Source: an uncultured Acidimicrobiales bacterium (GTDB taxonomy: Bacteria; Actinomycetota; Acidimicrobiia; Acidimicrobiales; SHLQ01). Taken from it: 64,000 nt of DNA. The position numbers were made by a program, and so were the translations under genes. Under the pieces are notes generated by a model. That model searched no databases, was not told the DNA's origin, and worked only from the letters and a program-made list of their open reading frames with translations. This document shows positions 1 through 9,403 of this stretch, in pieces. Position 1 is the first letter of the stretch. The number at the start of each line of letters is the position of its first letter. The stretch spans positions 21,719 through 85,718 of the forward strand of contig CAKZVC010000039.1 of assembly GCA_937922235.1 (NCBI GenBank), given 5' to 3'.

Positions 1-1313
1 GCCGCAGCTTGTTTGGCTCGAACCTCGCAACCAAGGATGAGTGAAGACATCGAATCGTCGTAACAACCAACAGTGCCAACAACCCGGCGATCCAAGTCCT
101 CCTCCCACTCAAGCGGGAACATGTCTCGAACGTGCGGATTCTCACCATCACCGGATGCACCGGGGTCAATCTTCACAAGCCATGGCTCGTCATAGGGTTC
201 ACTTCCCCGGCCGACCGACACCAGAGGATCGGGTGATCCCTTTATCCGCAGATAGCTGTTGAAGATGTCGTAGCGTCGCGTTGAACACGAGAATCCTGGA
301 TCGTCCGAAACCAGAGATCGCACCGACCCTTCGTTGTCGCGGCGTGTACTTACGTCGCGAGCCATTACGGAGTCGCCCGCAGCGATGAGGACAGATGTTC
401 GTGCCTCCTCAAATTCACTGATAACTGATCCCGATTCAGGTTCGAACACAGCGATATGCGATCTCGTCTTGTCCCAGTCTCCGACACTCGTCACTTCCGC
501 CGACCTGACGATCACCGTGTTCGCTATAACCGCGTCTGCTGTACGAACCAACTGGCAGCCCACGCCCTCAGTTGGAACAGCGTAGGAGCGGCTACCGTCA
601 GCATCCCAGCGTTCAAGTCGAACACCATCAAGCGATGCCAGGACAACCCCATCATCGTCCACGTCAACATCCCAAACCTGGCGTCGACTGTTTGGGGTCA
701 GCGACAGGTCGTCGATCGCCGAGGTGTCGGTCGCTTCCCAATGGTTGTGAGGGCTATCCAGTGGAATGAGTTCGAGGGGTTCGAGCTGTGCCACATCGAT
801 TGATCTCTCGTCACCCAAAAACTGTGCGCGATCCAGGGCGAACCGGCTCAGCTGAGGCGTGGCCTCGCTATCGGTCGGGGCGAGCGAAAACTCGAGCGCA
901 TCTTCCAACCAACACACGTCTGTCACCGTTCGACTGGTGGACAGCATCGACCGCGATTCACCGCTTTGGATGTCCAGGAGAATTAGCTCCCCTCGGTATA
1001 GGTAGCCTCCGTCGTACCCTCCACATCCAATCGCAAGCGATTGTCCGTTACGACTCATCGCCAGTGCGTTGATGTACCGATTGGTTGAGATCGCGGCGAC
1101 GCGCTCCAAACCATCCTCGGTGTAGACGACAACTCGATATCTCTCGATTCGGCGAAGCTCGCGTCCCAGCCACTGTGGATGCCCAAGTGACCCCGCAACG
1201 ACGATCAAACCATGCGCTCGAATCGCATGAGTTGGGACGCCTACCTCCGCTAGTGCGCCGTCGCCAAGAACCTCAGCGTGTTGCAACAATTCCTGCGCTG
1301 TCGGAGGGCTCAT
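1..1313 (-). CDS. Beta-propeller-like protein of unknown function, 3' part cut by window edge
   Basis: The complementary strand is open from an ATG at 1313 to the left edge (about 437 codons) with no stop. An in-frame TAG lies a short way upstream and no other ATG or GTG intervenes, so the start is well fixed. The product has no signal peptide. It contains recurrent segments of the kind found in WD40/quinoprotein propellers, such as ALAMSRNGQSLAIG, LILLDIQSGES and VWDVDVDDDGVVLASLDG. I do not recognise a named family. All forward-strand ORFs here are short shadows. The C-terminus lies outside the window, so function and full length are unknown. Confidence 0.72.
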   Translation of the reverse strand, partial: MSPPTAQELLQHAEVLGDGALAEVGVPTHAIRAHGLIVVAGSLGHPQWLGRELRRIERYRVVVYTEDGLERVAAISTNRYINALAMSRNGQSLAIGCGGYDGGYLYRGELILLDIQSGESRSMLSTSRTVTDVCWLEDALEFSLAPTDSEATPQLSRFALDRAQFLGDERSIDVAQLEPLELIPLDSPHNHWEATDTSAIDDLSLTPNSRRQVWDVDVDDDGVVLASLDGVRLERWDADGSRSYAVPTEGVGCQLVRTADAVIANTVIVRSAEVTSVGDWDKTRSHIAVFEPESGSVISEFEEARTSVLIAAGDSVMARDVSTRRDNEGSVRSLVSDDPGFSCSTRRYDIFNSYLRIKGSPDPLVSVGRGSEPYDEPWLVKIDPGASGDGENPHVRDMFPLEWEEDLDRRVVGTVGCYDDSMSSLILGCEVRAKQAA

Positions 1314-1373
1314 GGTGTGACAGTACTGCCTGGCGCCCTTGAGCCGTTCGGCATACTACACAGCACCAAAACG

Positions 1374-1395
1374 GACTCGTCTACAAAGACGGGTC
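1374..1395 (-). terminator. Possible terminator of tRNA-Glu
   Basis: An 8-bp stem with one mismatch (GACTCGTC / GACGGGTC on the + strand) is followed on the minus strand by CGTTTTGG. It lies downstream of tRNA-Glu and upstream of the leftward gene at 1313. Weak T tract. Confidence 0.35.
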
Positions 1396-1462
1396 TATTG
1401 GAGCCACCGAAATTCCTTGCTGGCTCAACGGTCTCCACCCTTCAAAACCGAAAACGAAGATG

Positions 1463-1538
1463 TGGCACCCCCAACGGGATTCGAACCCGTGTTACCTGCG
1501 TGAAAGGCAGGCGTCCTAGGCCGCTGGACGATGGGGGC
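1463..1538 (-). tRNA. tRNA-Glu (anticodon TTC)
   Basis: Read on the minus strand, a 7-bp acceptor stem (GCCCCCA / TGGGGGT) encloses a D arm, an anticodon stem CCTGC/GCAGG with loop CTTTCAC (anticodon TTC) and a T arm with GGTTCGAATCC. The 3' CCA is encoded, giving 76 nt. The cloverleaf is complete and reads Glu GAA/GAG codons. Confidence 0.95.
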
Positions 1539-1680
1539 CAATTCAATCCACTTGCGTAGACCGATCTGCAATCGTAGCGGCAAGCTTGGAGCATTCCATC
1601 GCGCGAGTTGCGGACATGGCGACCGATGTGACGGACGTATCTCTTGGTAGGAGATTCGTCTGGGTCTCCGTCGGTCCGAT

Positions 1681-2955
1681 GTGGCACGCTTTCTCGTTAT
1701 GCAGATCGAAGTAACGAGCGAACCGGTGCGTGCACCGTGGACGACCGATGAGTTCTGGGCAGGTACGCGAGCCGACCTGTTCTCCTCTACGGGAATGCAC
1801 CCGGATGCATACACGAGCCCGGCGTTCTTCGACGACGAACAGACGTCGGTCTTCGAACGGGCCTGGGTGTGTGTTGGCCTCGCGGCAGATGCCGCGCCTG
1901 GCCGAGTGTTGGTACGCAACGTCGGAAGCCGTTCGGTCCTTATTTCTCAAGATGGCGACGGTGAGCTTCGAGCGTTCTACAACAGCTGTCGCCATCGCGG
2001 CACCGAGCTCTATGAATGCGACGCCGATGTCGGCACGACGCTGCGGTGCCCGTACCACCGCTGGGGCTACAACCTCGATGGTTCGCTGAAGTCGACGCCG
2101 CGGTTCGAAGAGGTGCCGCGCGAGAGTTTCGACAAGGCCGACTATGGCTTGGTTCCCGTGCGGGTCGAGGCGTGGGGCGTGTTGCTGTTCGTCTGTCTGT
2201 CCGACGAGACGATGCCGCTCCTCGACTGGTTGGGCGATCTGCCCGAACGAATGGCGAGTCACGGGCTCGAGAACTGGACTCCTCGTCACAGCCAGACTGT
2301 CGATATCAAGGCGAATTGGAAGCTGATTTCCGAGAACTTTCAGGAGTACTACCACCTTGGATGGGTCCATCCCGAGCTTGCGAAGGTGAGCCGAGTTGAA
2401 GACCACTATCGCTTCCAAGGACCTGGCATGTACTGCGGGCAGACGACCACTCCGGTCAGCGGTGATGAGCGGGACGACTGGCTCACGCTCCCACCTGCCG
2501 ACGGGCTTGACGAATCAGACGCGGTGAGCAGCCGTTTCGCTGCAATCTTCCCGAACGTGTTGTTATCGGTCTTGCCGAACCATGTGTTCGTCCTTCACCT
2601 CGAACCGGTCGAGGCCGGGCTCACCCGAGAAACCTGCTCGTGGGTGTTGCCGCCAAGTGGTATCGATGCACCGGACGAGGCATTCGAACCCACCCGCACG
2701 TTCTGGTTGGACGTGAACGACGAGGATATCGACATCGTCGAACGCGGGCAGCGCGGGCTTACTCGGGGCGCGGTTCCGCCGGGGCCACTCGCTCCTCGCT
2801 TCGAAGAACCACTGCATCGGTTCCAACGGATGCTCGCCGATTTCATGACGGCAGCATCACCGGCCGATGTGCCAGTTCCTGGTGGCGACGATGGTTCGGT
2901 CGAGTCGCGTCTCGGTGCTGGGGAGAACCCAAGCCCAGCTCTCCTCGACCGCTAG
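1681..2955 (+). CDS. Rieske non-heme iron oxygenase, alpha subunit
   Basis: A 424-aa ring-hydroxylating-type oxygenase alpha subunit. The Rieske [2Fe-2S] ligands are C103-x-H105 and C123-x2-H126. The mononuclear iron motif ENFQEYYHLGWVH supplies H225 and H230. The residue that bridges the two metal centres in most dioxygenases is Asp; here it is Glu (E222), as I recall for carnitine monooxygenase CntA and glycine-betaine GbcA. That hints at a quaternary-ammonium or related non-aromatic substrate. No ferredoxin or reductase gene is adjacent, so electrons must come from elsewhere. The start is GTG at 1681; the ATG at 1699 is an equally possible start, and neither has a clear ribosome binding site. 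Confidence 0.88.
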   Translation: MARFLVMQIEVTSEPVRAPWTTDEFWAGTRADLFSSTGMHPDAYTSPAFFDDEQTSVFERAWVCVGLAADAAPGRVLVRNVGSRSVLISQDGDGELRAFYNSCRHRGTELYECDADVGTTLRCPYHRWGYNLDGSLKSTPRFEEVPRESFDKADYGLVPVRVEAWGVLLFVCLSDETMPLLDWLGDLPERMASHGLENWTPRHSQTVDIKANWKLISENFQEYYHLGWVHPELAKVSRVEDHYRFQGPGMYCGQTTTPVSGDERDDWLTLPPADGLDESDAVSSRFAAIFPNVLLSVLPNHVFVLHLEPVEAGLTRETCSWVLPPSGIDAPDEAFEPTRTFWLDVNDEDIDIVERGQRGLTRGAVPPGPLAPRFEEPLHRFQRMLADFMTAASPADVPVPGGDDGSVESRLGAGENPSPALLDR

Positions 2956-2974
2956 CCCCGACTGCAGAACATCT

Positions 2975-3008
2975 CGACCCACAGCCCTAGGGGGCGGACT
3001 GTGGGTCG
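2975..3008. terminator. Bidirectional terminator hairpin between convergent genes
   Basis: Perfect 10-bp inverted repeat CGACCCACAG / CTGTGGGTCG with a 14-nt loop, placed between the ends of the Rieske gene (+) and the 789-aa membrane protein gene (-). No long T run. Confidence 0.6.
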
Positions 3009-3040
3009 GATGTCAGGGCTTGTACGACTGGCGAGTGCTG

Positions 3041-5410
3041 CTACGAGCGGGCCACTGTCAGGTTGTAGTCGCCGGCGCTGAGGCCCTCGAACGAGCCGAT
3101 CTGAATTTCGTAGGTTCCGGTTTCGTCGATCACGACATCGATCTGGCTATCGAGCGACGATGGAAGGTCGGCCTCAAACGGCGCATCGTCGTTCTCGGCG
3201 ACAACGGTGCCGGTTTCTTGGAACACAAGCGTCAGGTTTGTGTCGAGGTCGCTTTCGATGCTGGTGCGCACGGTGATCTGCACGGTGTCCCCGGCTTCGA
3301 GGTCGATGGTGGCCGAGTCATAGGTTCCGAGCGAGATCGAGTCGTTGAGCTCGCCAACAGCGCCCCGGTCAACGGTGAAGGCAATGTTGCTCTCAACAAC
3401 GACGTCTTGGCTTGTGAAGAATTCCTCTGAATCGAGCTCGTCGAGCAACGCCTCAATGTCATCCTCACTTGCGGCGGACGTGGTGTCAGATCCGCCGACG
3501 ACGTCATCGAGGATGTTGCCGACGTCGTTCATTCCCGCGAACGGGTCGGCCGAATCGGCAGCGTTCGTGAACTGCTCGAAGTCGCCATCTTCGAGGTTCT
3601 GAAGGACGGAGAGGATGCCGTCGAACGTCGTCCCGATTGGCGAGACGTACCACTGGCCATCGGTGCGATGCGTGGACATTGCGATTCCGGGGAACTCTTC
3701 TGGCCACTGTGCAAAGGCAGTTTCGTAGGAGGAGAGAACGCCAGCTTCGTCGCCACCAAGATCTTCCTCAAGGCAGCCTTCTTCTATCTCTCCGTTAAGC
3801 GACACGCTGTATCGAGAGCACACACCGTTCGGATCGAGTTCAAGCTCACCGTTGCCGGCTTCGCCCGCGAAGTTGCCGTTGCCCGAAACACGACCAGACT
3901 CTGGGTCGATCGTGATGTCGAGGTTGAAGGCTTCACCCTCGACTACTCCCTGGATCTGCCAGCGAGTGGTCGTTGCTTCGAGCGAGCCTTGCGCCTCAGA
4001 CGACTCAAGCGAGCCAACGATCGCGTCCCGCCCATAGCTGATCGTCAGGCTGAGGTCGGGCGAAGTCACATCGAACGTGAACTCTCGAACTTCAACAACG
4101 GCATCGTCGCCGTCCTCGTCAACCTCGAACGCAAAGTCACGGATATCCCACGCGATGTTCTCGTCGTTCAGCATCTGTCGAAGCTCGTCGAGGCCGTTCT
4201 GGCCATCCTCAAGGAAGAGGGGTGCGTAGCGATAGAGCGCTGCTGCTTCGTCGGGGTCCATCCGGCCAATGATCCCGGCGAGGTCGAGTTCGACGACCTC
4301 ATCCAACATTGCTTCGACCGCAGCCTCTGGGCTATCGGAGCCAAGAGCAAGCGGCGATTCGCTCACGAGCGGAAGCCGTGAGTCGGTGTCGAGACGGATC
4401 GCCTCGGCAATGCTGAACCAGCCGGAGAAGTACCAGCGTCCGTCACGCTGAACGAACGTCAACGGTGAATCATCCTGGTTCGCCACCGGTTCAACTGTTC
4501 GTGGTTCGTCTTGGAGGTCGTCACCAAGGAACTCACGGTAGGTGTCCGAGAACGGGAAGTCAGCCGCAGTGAACTCACTCGCAAACTCACCTCCGGTCAG
4601 ATACACGTGCACCATGTCGGGGTTGTCCACGATTGGTTCAACTCGGTAGGTGAGATCGGTGAATTCGAAGTCGACACCTTCCACATTGCTGGCGTCGGCT
4701 TGGTCGGACAGTACGTCGAGGCGTTGGAGCTCGGGCAAGAACTCGGTGATGAGAGGTTCGACGATCGTGCGGCGTTCGCTCGGCTCGATCAGTTCGCCAA
4801 CGGTGACGAAGTCTTCGTTGCTGATGGCCTCGAACATCGAGTCAACAGCGGCCTCCGGCGTGTCAGCACCGCCCGATGAGGTGAATGCGGTCAGCGCGAA
4901 GAAGCCACCTCCGCCAAGGAGAAGGAGCGATCCAACAAGGGCCGCGATCCAAGGCAACTTGCTGCCTCCGGATGAGGCGACCTCGGGAGCGGTAGGCGGT
5001 GGGGTGACGCCATAGTCGGGCGACAGAACAGGTTCGGAAGCCGAAGCCATCGCCGGCATCGGCGGCGGGATCTGCATTGCCGTCGTCTGCGGGGCCGGAA
5101 CGGAGACCGTGGGCGGCGCAGGAGCCGGTGGAGGAGGGGGCGTGGGCGGCGTAGAGCCGATCGACTGACCGAGCGGTGGTGGGTTCGGGTGTCGCAGCGG
5201 GTTTGTTTGAGCTGCTTCTTGCGCCCAGGGCTGCGGGTTCGGTGGAGGCTCAACCGATGGTCGGACAACAGGCTGAGGTGGTGGTGGGGGTGGCGGGTGT
5301 CCGCCGACGCTGCCCCATGCCAAGGGCACGTTCTGTTCGCCCTGTTCTTCGATGTCTTCGTGATCGTCCATGTGTCCCGCCGACTCCTCTTCTACGCGAC
5401 GTGAACTCAT
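3041..5410 (-). CDS. Membrane-anchored protein with Pro-rich N-terminus and pre-peptidase-like C-terminal domain
   Basis: A 789-aa protein starting at ATG 5410. The first ~150 residues are acidic, then proline-rich with PPPPPPP and PPTPPPPPAP tracts, and probably cytoplasmic. A single transmembrane helix follows (about 155-175, LPWIAALVGSLLLLGGGGFFALTAF region). The extracellular part carries two related segments that begin with a phrase of the type DTPEAAVDSMFEAI / DSPEAAVEAMLDEV. They resemble the lumazine-binding or NTF2-like repeats of actinobacterial surface proteins. The last ~120 residues, with alternating beta strands ending TYEIQIGSFEGLSAGDYNLTV, look like a bacterial pre-peptidase C-terminal (PPC) domain. 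Function is not known. A role in surface sensing or wall binding is only an inference from topology. Confidence 0.8.
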   Translation of the reverse strand: MSSRRVEEESAGHMDDHEDIEEQGEQNVPLAWGSVGGHPPPPPPPQPVVRPSVEPPPNPQPWAQEAAQTNPLRHPNPPPLGQSIGSTPPTPPPPPAPAPPTVSVPAPQTTAMQIPPPMPAMASASEPVLSPDYGVTPPPTAPEVASSGGSKLPWIAALVGSLLLLGGGGFFALTAFTSSGGADTPEAAVDSMFEAISNEDFVTVGELIEPSERRTIVEPLITEFLPELQRLDVLSDQADASNVEGVDFEFTDLTYRVEPIVDNPDMVHVYLTGGEFASEFTAADFPFSDTYREFLGDDLQDEPRTVEPVANQDDSPLTFVQRDGRWYFSGWFSIAEAIRLDTDSRLPLVSESPLALGSDSPEAAVEAMLDEVVELDLAGIIGRMDPDEAAALYRYAPLFLEDGQNGLDELRQMLNDENIAWDIRDFAFEVDEDGDDAVVEVREFTFDVTSPDLSLTISYGRDAIVGSLESSEAQGSLEATTTRWQIQGVVEGEAFNLDITIDPESGRVSGNGNFAGEAGNGELELDPNGVCSRYSVSLNGEIEEGCLEEDLGGDEAGVLSSYETAFAQWPEEFPGIAMSTHRTDGQWYVSPIGTTFDGILSVLQNLEDGDFEQFTNAADSADPFAGMNDVGNILDDVVGGSDTTSAASEDDIEALLDELDSEEFFTSQDVVVESNIAFTVDRGAVGELNDSISLGTYDSATIDLEAGDTVQITVRTSIESDLDTNLTLVFQETGTVVAENDDAPFEADLPSSLDSQIDVVIDETGTYEIQIGSFEGLSAGDYNLTVARS

Positions 5411-5472
5411 AGTGTCGGAACAACTAGAGGGTCGCTATAGGGACATCTCCCCGTCGAGGAGTTGATACAGGT

Positions 5473-6165
5473 TTACGGCAGCGCTTCGAGATCTGCTTCG
5501 CTGATCATTCCTGACGACATCACATGCTCGACCAGACGGCTCCGGCGATCGATTGCTTCGAAGCCCTTCTCACCGCGGAGACCCCGAACACCTTCGGAGG
5601 ACAACCGGGCACACAGGTAGTCGAGTTTTCGATCGAGCTTCTTTGCCGACCATCCAAGACGGTGGGCGACCGACGCGTTCGCAGGAAGATCGGCGGTAGA
5701 CGCCGAAGTGTCAAGGATGCATCGCTCGGCAAGCGCCGCCAACAGCTGGCGTTGCTCCTCGTTGAGCGGAACGATGCCGAATTGACTGGTCACCATCGAC
5801 ACGCTGCCTTCGCCATCAACAACGGGCGGCATGAGTGGCTCTTGACCGGGCAACGTCCAACCGAGTTCGTAGGTGGTTGGGCCGGCGTCGAAGCGCAGAA
5901 CGCCACTTGGCTCCGCAATTGCGGACACGGCCTCAGGCGGGAGTCGGGTGAGTCGACCGGTGTTGCCTACGAGAGTCAGCTGCCCGTGACGACTCTTGTT
6001 CGCCAACCACCACACGTTGTCCTTGTCGAAGAACGTGCCCACGATGCGATGCATGTACTGGTTGGCCTCGTCGACTTCGATATCGCCGCTTCGACCGAAC
6101 GTCACGACCTGGCCTGGCTCTGCCACCGTGAGCTCATCGATGAAGAAGAGATGCAGTTCACTCAC
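5473..6165 (-). CDS. FHA-domain protein with C-terminal helical domain
   Basis: A 230-aa protein. The chosen start is GTG at 6165, preceded by GGAG at good spacing. It overlaps the TGA of the upstream membrane gene as GTGA, so the two are translationally coupled; an upstream extension in the same frame would lie inside that gene. Residues ~1-90 form an FHA phosphothreonine-binding fold with the FGRSGDIEV core, though the usual SRxH is replaced by QYMHR. The C-terminal ~90 residues (LNEEQRQLLAALAERCI...) look like a helix-turn-helix region. It probably reads a Ser/Thr-kinase signal; PknB is encoded at 46.6-48.8 kb in this window. Confidence 0.75.
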   Translation of the reverse strand: MSELHLFFIDELTVAEPGQVVTFGRSGDIEVDEANQYMHRIVGTFFDKDNVWWLANKSRHGQLTLVGNTGRLTRLPPEAVSAIAEPSGVLRFDAGPTTYELGWTLPGQEPLMPPVVDGEGSVSMVTSQFGIVPLNEEQRQLLAALAERCILDTSASTADLPANASVAHRLGWSAKKLDRKLDYLCARLSSEGVRGLRGEKGFEAIDRRSRLVEHVMSSGMISEADLEALP

Positions 6166-6620
6166 GTATTCGCTCCTGGTGTTTCTTGCGTCTTCGCCGA
6201 AGATCGCGACGTCATAAGCACCATCATGGCAAAGACGGTGGCGAGCGCAGCGAACACTGCACCGAAGATCGACCCCCACGCGATTCCGATGTCGTCAACA
6301 ACGACACCAACGAGAAACACGCCAAGCAACAGGAGACCGATCGGTTGTAGCAGGACGGCCGCTGCGGTGTGTCGGCCGCTAGCAGCCAGGAACATTGCAG
6401 CCGATACAAGGATCGGCGCAATGAACCATCCGACAAATACTGCGACCTTGACTCCACCTTCGAGCACATCGAGCGCGCTCGCACTGCCAAGAAGATCGAC
6501 GCTCGATCGAGCCTTCCCAAGCAACACAAACCATGGCAGGACGAGCGACACCACCGCGAGAAAACCCGCGACGAGCGCGACCGAGATCAGCGTCCCGCTC
6601 GTGATCTTGTCTTGCGCCAA
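6162..6620 (-). CDS. Small four-helix membrane protein
   Basis: A 152-aa protein with four predicted membrane helices: ISVALVAGFLAVVSLVLPWF, VAVFVGWFIAPILVSAAMFL, LLQPIGLLLLGVFLVGVVV and IFGAVFAALATVFAMMVLM. It starts at TTG 6620, which has GGGAG seven bases upstream. It is coupled to the FHA gene through a GTGA overlap. I do not recognise the family. Its position suggests a membrane partner of the FHA protein, which is inference only. Confidence 0.72.
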   Translation of the reverse strand: MAQDKITSGTLISVALVAGFLAVVSLVLPWFVLLGKARSSVDLLGSASALDVLEGGVKVAVFVGWFIAPILVSAAMFLAASGRHTAAAVLLQPIGLLLLGVFLVGVVVDDIGIAWGSIFGAVFAALATVFAMMVLMTSRSSAKTQETPGANT

Positions 6621-6652
6621 CGAGTCTCCCGACGAGCCGTTCTGGTTGTGTC

Positions 6653-7153
6653 TTAGCCGAGCGCGTTGATCGCTGCGTCGTAGTCGGGCTCATCGCCGAT
6701 TTCGGGGACAAGCTGCTGGTGCACAACGTTGCCAGTCTCATCGAGCACGACGACCGCGCGTGCGCACAGCGCTTCGAGCGGACCGTCGGTCATGCCGACG
6801 CCGTAGTCGGAGAGGAATTCGGCGCTCTTGAACGTCGACACAGCCTGCACGTTCTCGATGCCCTCGGCACCACAGAAGCGCTTTTGGGCGAACGGAAGAT
6901 CTGCCGAAACGCAAAGCACCGTGGTGTTGTCGAGCCCAGCAGCGCGCTCGTTGAAGGTACGAACGCTGGTAGCGCACGTCGGGGTATCAACCGACGGGAA
7001 GATGTTCAGCACCACTCGCTGACCGGCAAGCGACTCCGAGGTCACTGGTGCCAGATCGATTCCTGTGAGCGAGAAGCTCGGCGCAGCAGCGCCCACTGCC
7101 GGAAGGTCGCCGGCGGTCTGTACTGGGTTTCCTCGAAGCGCTGTCTCAGCCAT
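6653..7153 (-). CDS. tpx: Thiol peroxidase (atypical 2-Cys peroxiredoxin)
   Basis: A 166-aa protein matching the Tpx family over its full length. The peroxidatic cysteine is C60 in SVDTPTCATSVR and the resolving cysteine is C94 in KRFCGAEG, in line with C61 and C95 of the E. coli enzyme. It reduces hydrogen and alkyl hydroperoxides in the cytoplasm using thioredoxin. It lies just downstream of no other same-strand gene within 70 bp, and faces away from the hydratase gene at 7231. Confidence 0.96.
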   Translation of the reverse strand: MAETALRGNPVQTAGDLPAVGAAAPSFSLTGIDLAPVTSESLAGQRVVLNIFPSVDTPTCATSVRTFNERAAGLDNTTVLCVSADLPFAQKRFCGAEGIENVQAVSTFKSAEFLSDYGVGMTDGPLEALCARAVVVLDETGNVVHQQLVPEIGDEPDYDAAINALG

Positions 7154-7230
7154 TCATCTCTCCTACGTTCGGATTTGGTCGTCAGCACAACCTATATCCC
7201 TTGCGCATACACCGCACTCCTCGGTAAACC

Positions 7231-8031
7231 ATGGGTATGGAACCGCGCCTACCGCCCGAGTTACTGGCGTCCGCGGCGTCCAGCCTGACCGATGCCCGAC
7301 GGACCATCACCCTCCTCGAGAACTTGGGTGACGCTGAACCGACCGATCTCGCCTCGGCCTATGCAATCGCCGAGCTCCATGCGCGACAGCTCGGGTGGGA
7401 CACGCTTGGCTGGAAGGTCGGCTGCACCTCAGCTGAGGCCATGCAAATTCTGAATGCCCCAGACCCGTTCGCCGGTCGAATCTTTGACGGCACGGTCCAT
7501 GGCTCGGGAATCGTCCACGAGATGGCAATGCACTCCCCTGGCCTCGAGAGCGAGTTTGCGTTCCTGCTCGGACGGGACCTTCCGCCGACGAGCGGCACCT
7601 ACACCGTCGATGACGTTCGCTCGGCAACGCTCGCCGTCGCTCCTGCGCTCGAGCTCGTTGCACCGCGCTTTACCGACTTCACCGGCGTTGGCTATCTCAA
7701 CCTGATTGCCGATAGCGGAGCGAACGCTGGAGTGGTGTTTGGCGAACCCGTGCTGATGGCCGACTGCCCCGACCTTCGAACGGTCAATGTCGAGCTCGAC
7801 ATCGATGGGACAGTGGTCAAGACCGGAACCGGTGATGCCATCCTCGGCGAACCGTGGCGTGCACTCGAGTGGCTGGCCAACCATCTCAGCGCCCGACAGA
7901 TCGGTCTCCGTGCGGGAGAATTCGTCATGTCGGGCACCTGCACAGGCATCGACCCGCTGCTACCGGGATCGGTGGCAACGGGTCGATACGAAGGACTTGG
8001 TTCAGTGGAGATCAGACGGACGCAGGAGTAG
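7231..8031 (+). CDS. 2-keto-4-pentenoate hydratase-family protein (MhpD-like)
   Basis: A 266-aa protein of the fumarylacetoacetate hydrolase / 2-oxopent-4-enoate hydratase superfamily. Typical segments include GWKVGCTSAEAM, the metal-site phrase ESEFAFLLGRDLP, VAPALELV, and GTCTGIDPLLPG near the C-terminus. Such enzymes hydrate 2-hydroxypenta-2,4-dienoates or decarboxylate 4-oxalocrotonate in meta-cleavage pathways. No ring-cleavage dioxygenase or aldolase is adjacent, so the substrate is unknown. ATG at 7231 is the start; a second ATG follows at 7237. The 3' end overlaps the convergent acyltransferase gene by 20 bp. Confidence 0.82.
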   Translation: MGMEPRLPPELLASAASSLTDARRTITLLENLGDAEPTDLASAYAIAELHARQLGWDTLGWKVGCTSAEAMQILNAPDPFAGRIFDGTVHGSGIVHEMAMHSPGLESEFAFLLGRDLPPTSGTYTVDDVRSATLAVAPALELVAPRFTDFTGVGYLNLIADSGANAGVVFGEPVLMADCPDLRTVNVELDIDGTVVKTGTGDAILGEPWRALEWLANHLSARQIGLRAGEFVMSGTCTGIDPLLPGSVATGRYEGLGSVEIRRTQE

Positions 8032-9391
8032 CAACCTCCTCGATCTTGGTGGGGCGAAGGACGGTTGCGCCGAGGGCGACCAAGACGATCAGCGCCGGAC
8101 CGGCAGTGGCGACCTGACCGCTCGACCAGAGCTTGAGAGCTGTCGAGGTGATGATCGCTACGGCGAAGATCGACGTGATGCCACCGTTCCAGGCACGGCG
8201 TGGAGCGAGCAGCGCCTTTCGTTCTACAGAGGCCACCATCATGACGATCGGGGCGAGAGCGATCAGCGAACCGATGATCATCGGGATCTTGAACATCCAC
8301 CAAGCAGCTGAGCCAACCTCGTGAACCGGCAGGCCCACGGTGAAGTGCATCGCAGCGGTAACCAAGATGGCTGCAGTCATGTGCCAGAGGTACACGCTCA
8401 TGGCAACGGTGTTCGCACCAACTACTGCGGTCCAGGCCTTCGGACGCTTCGCAAGCGCTGCTGATACTCGAGGAGCTGCTGCGACGGCGGTAAGGCTGAA
8501 AGCGAAGCCGAAGGTCATGAGGCTGAGCGTTGGAGGTGCGGTTGGTGAGTTCTCGACGCCAGCGATGTTGACCATCGAGACAATCCATGGGCCACCGGTG
8601 GTGACGAGGGCGATCGTTGCGGCCCAGAATCCGGCAGCGATTGCGACGAGCTTGCGGCCGGTTGGGAGCAGTCCGTCACGCCATGCCATGCCGGTCACCT
8701 GGAAGATCAACCATCCGAGTACCCAGTTGACGTGAGGGATAGCAGGAACGTCAGCGATGCGAAGCGCTTCGAAGAAGAGGAATGCACCACCGATGGCTGC
8801 GGCGAAGCGGGCAGGATTGCGGCGGAACGCTGGCAGCACGAACGGAGCAAGAGCCGTGTCGATCGTGTAGTTCGCAAGAAACCAGAGCGGGATCGCCGCT
8901 GCGTGAAGGGCGGTTGCAACAAGTGCGCCCTGTCCCGCCGCCGTACCTGCGACCAGCACAACCAACCAGGTGGCAGCAAGTACGACAGCGGGGGGAAGCA
9001 TCCGACGGAGTCGGGCTGCGATCCAGTCCTGTGCTCGACCGTTGTTTCGGTTGTGTGAGTCGAGCGACATTGCCGACGAGAAACCGCCGACGACGAAGAA
9101 GAGCGGCATGACCTGGAGAATCCAGGTGGCCCAGCTGAGTGCTGGAACGAATTCGAGTGCGTTGCCGCCGACGATGTTGCCCTCGGCGTCGGAAACTGCG
9201 ACGAGTGCGAGCCAGTGGCCGAAGGCGACTGCCAGCATGGCGATCACTCGGTAGAGATCGATGGCTCGGTTGCGGTCGGCCTTGACCTGTGAGGCCATGT
9301 CGGCGAGTGACGCTGAGCCGGTGTTTGGGGCGGTGTTCTGTGCGGTTGGTGTGGTTGTTGTGCTGTGCATGTATTCATTGAGCCAGAACAA
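8012..9391 (-). CDS. Membrane acyltransferase (acyltransferase 3 family)
   Basis: A 459-aa polytopic protein of the acyltransferase_3 (OafA/NodX-like) family. The signature RAIDLYRVIAMLAVAFGHW carries the conserved His in the first helix. About ten membrane helices follow. These enzymes move acetyl or other acyl groups onto surface glycans, lipids or antibiotics. The TTG at 9391 opens the frame, but the ATG at 9370 (MHSTTTTPT) is a likely alternative start; neither has a strong ribosome site. It is divergent from the two-component genes, with a palindrome-rich region between them. Confidence 0.85.
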   Translation of the reverse strand: MFWLNEYMHSTTTTPTAQNTAPNTGSASLADMASQVKADRNRAIDLYRVIAMLAVAFGHWLALVAVSDAEGNIVGGNALEFVPALSWATWILQVMPLFFVVGGFSSAMSLDSHNRNNGRAQDWIAARLRRMLPPAVVLAATWLVVLVAGTAAGQGALVATALHAAAIPLWFLANYTIDTALAPFVLPAFRRNPARFAAAIGGAFLFFEALRIADVPAIPHVNWVLGWLIFQVTGMAWRDGLLPTGRKLVAIAAGFWAATIALVTTGGPWIVSMVNIAGVENSPTAPPTLSLMTFGFAFSLTAVAAAPRVSAALAKRPKAWTAVVGANTVAMSVYLWHMTAAILVTAAMHFTVGLPVHEVGSAAWWMFKIPMIIGSLIALAPIVMMVASVERKALLAPRRAWNGGITSIFAVAIITSTALKLWSSGQVATAGPALIVLVALGATVLRPTKIEEVATPASV

Positions 9392-9403
9392 CCTGTCCGG
9401 TGG

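Noticed and set aside
1425..2418. Minus-strand ORFs over tRNA-Glu and the Rieske gene
   Set aside because: They overlap a certain tRNA and are antisense to a conserved enzyme; no domain is seen.
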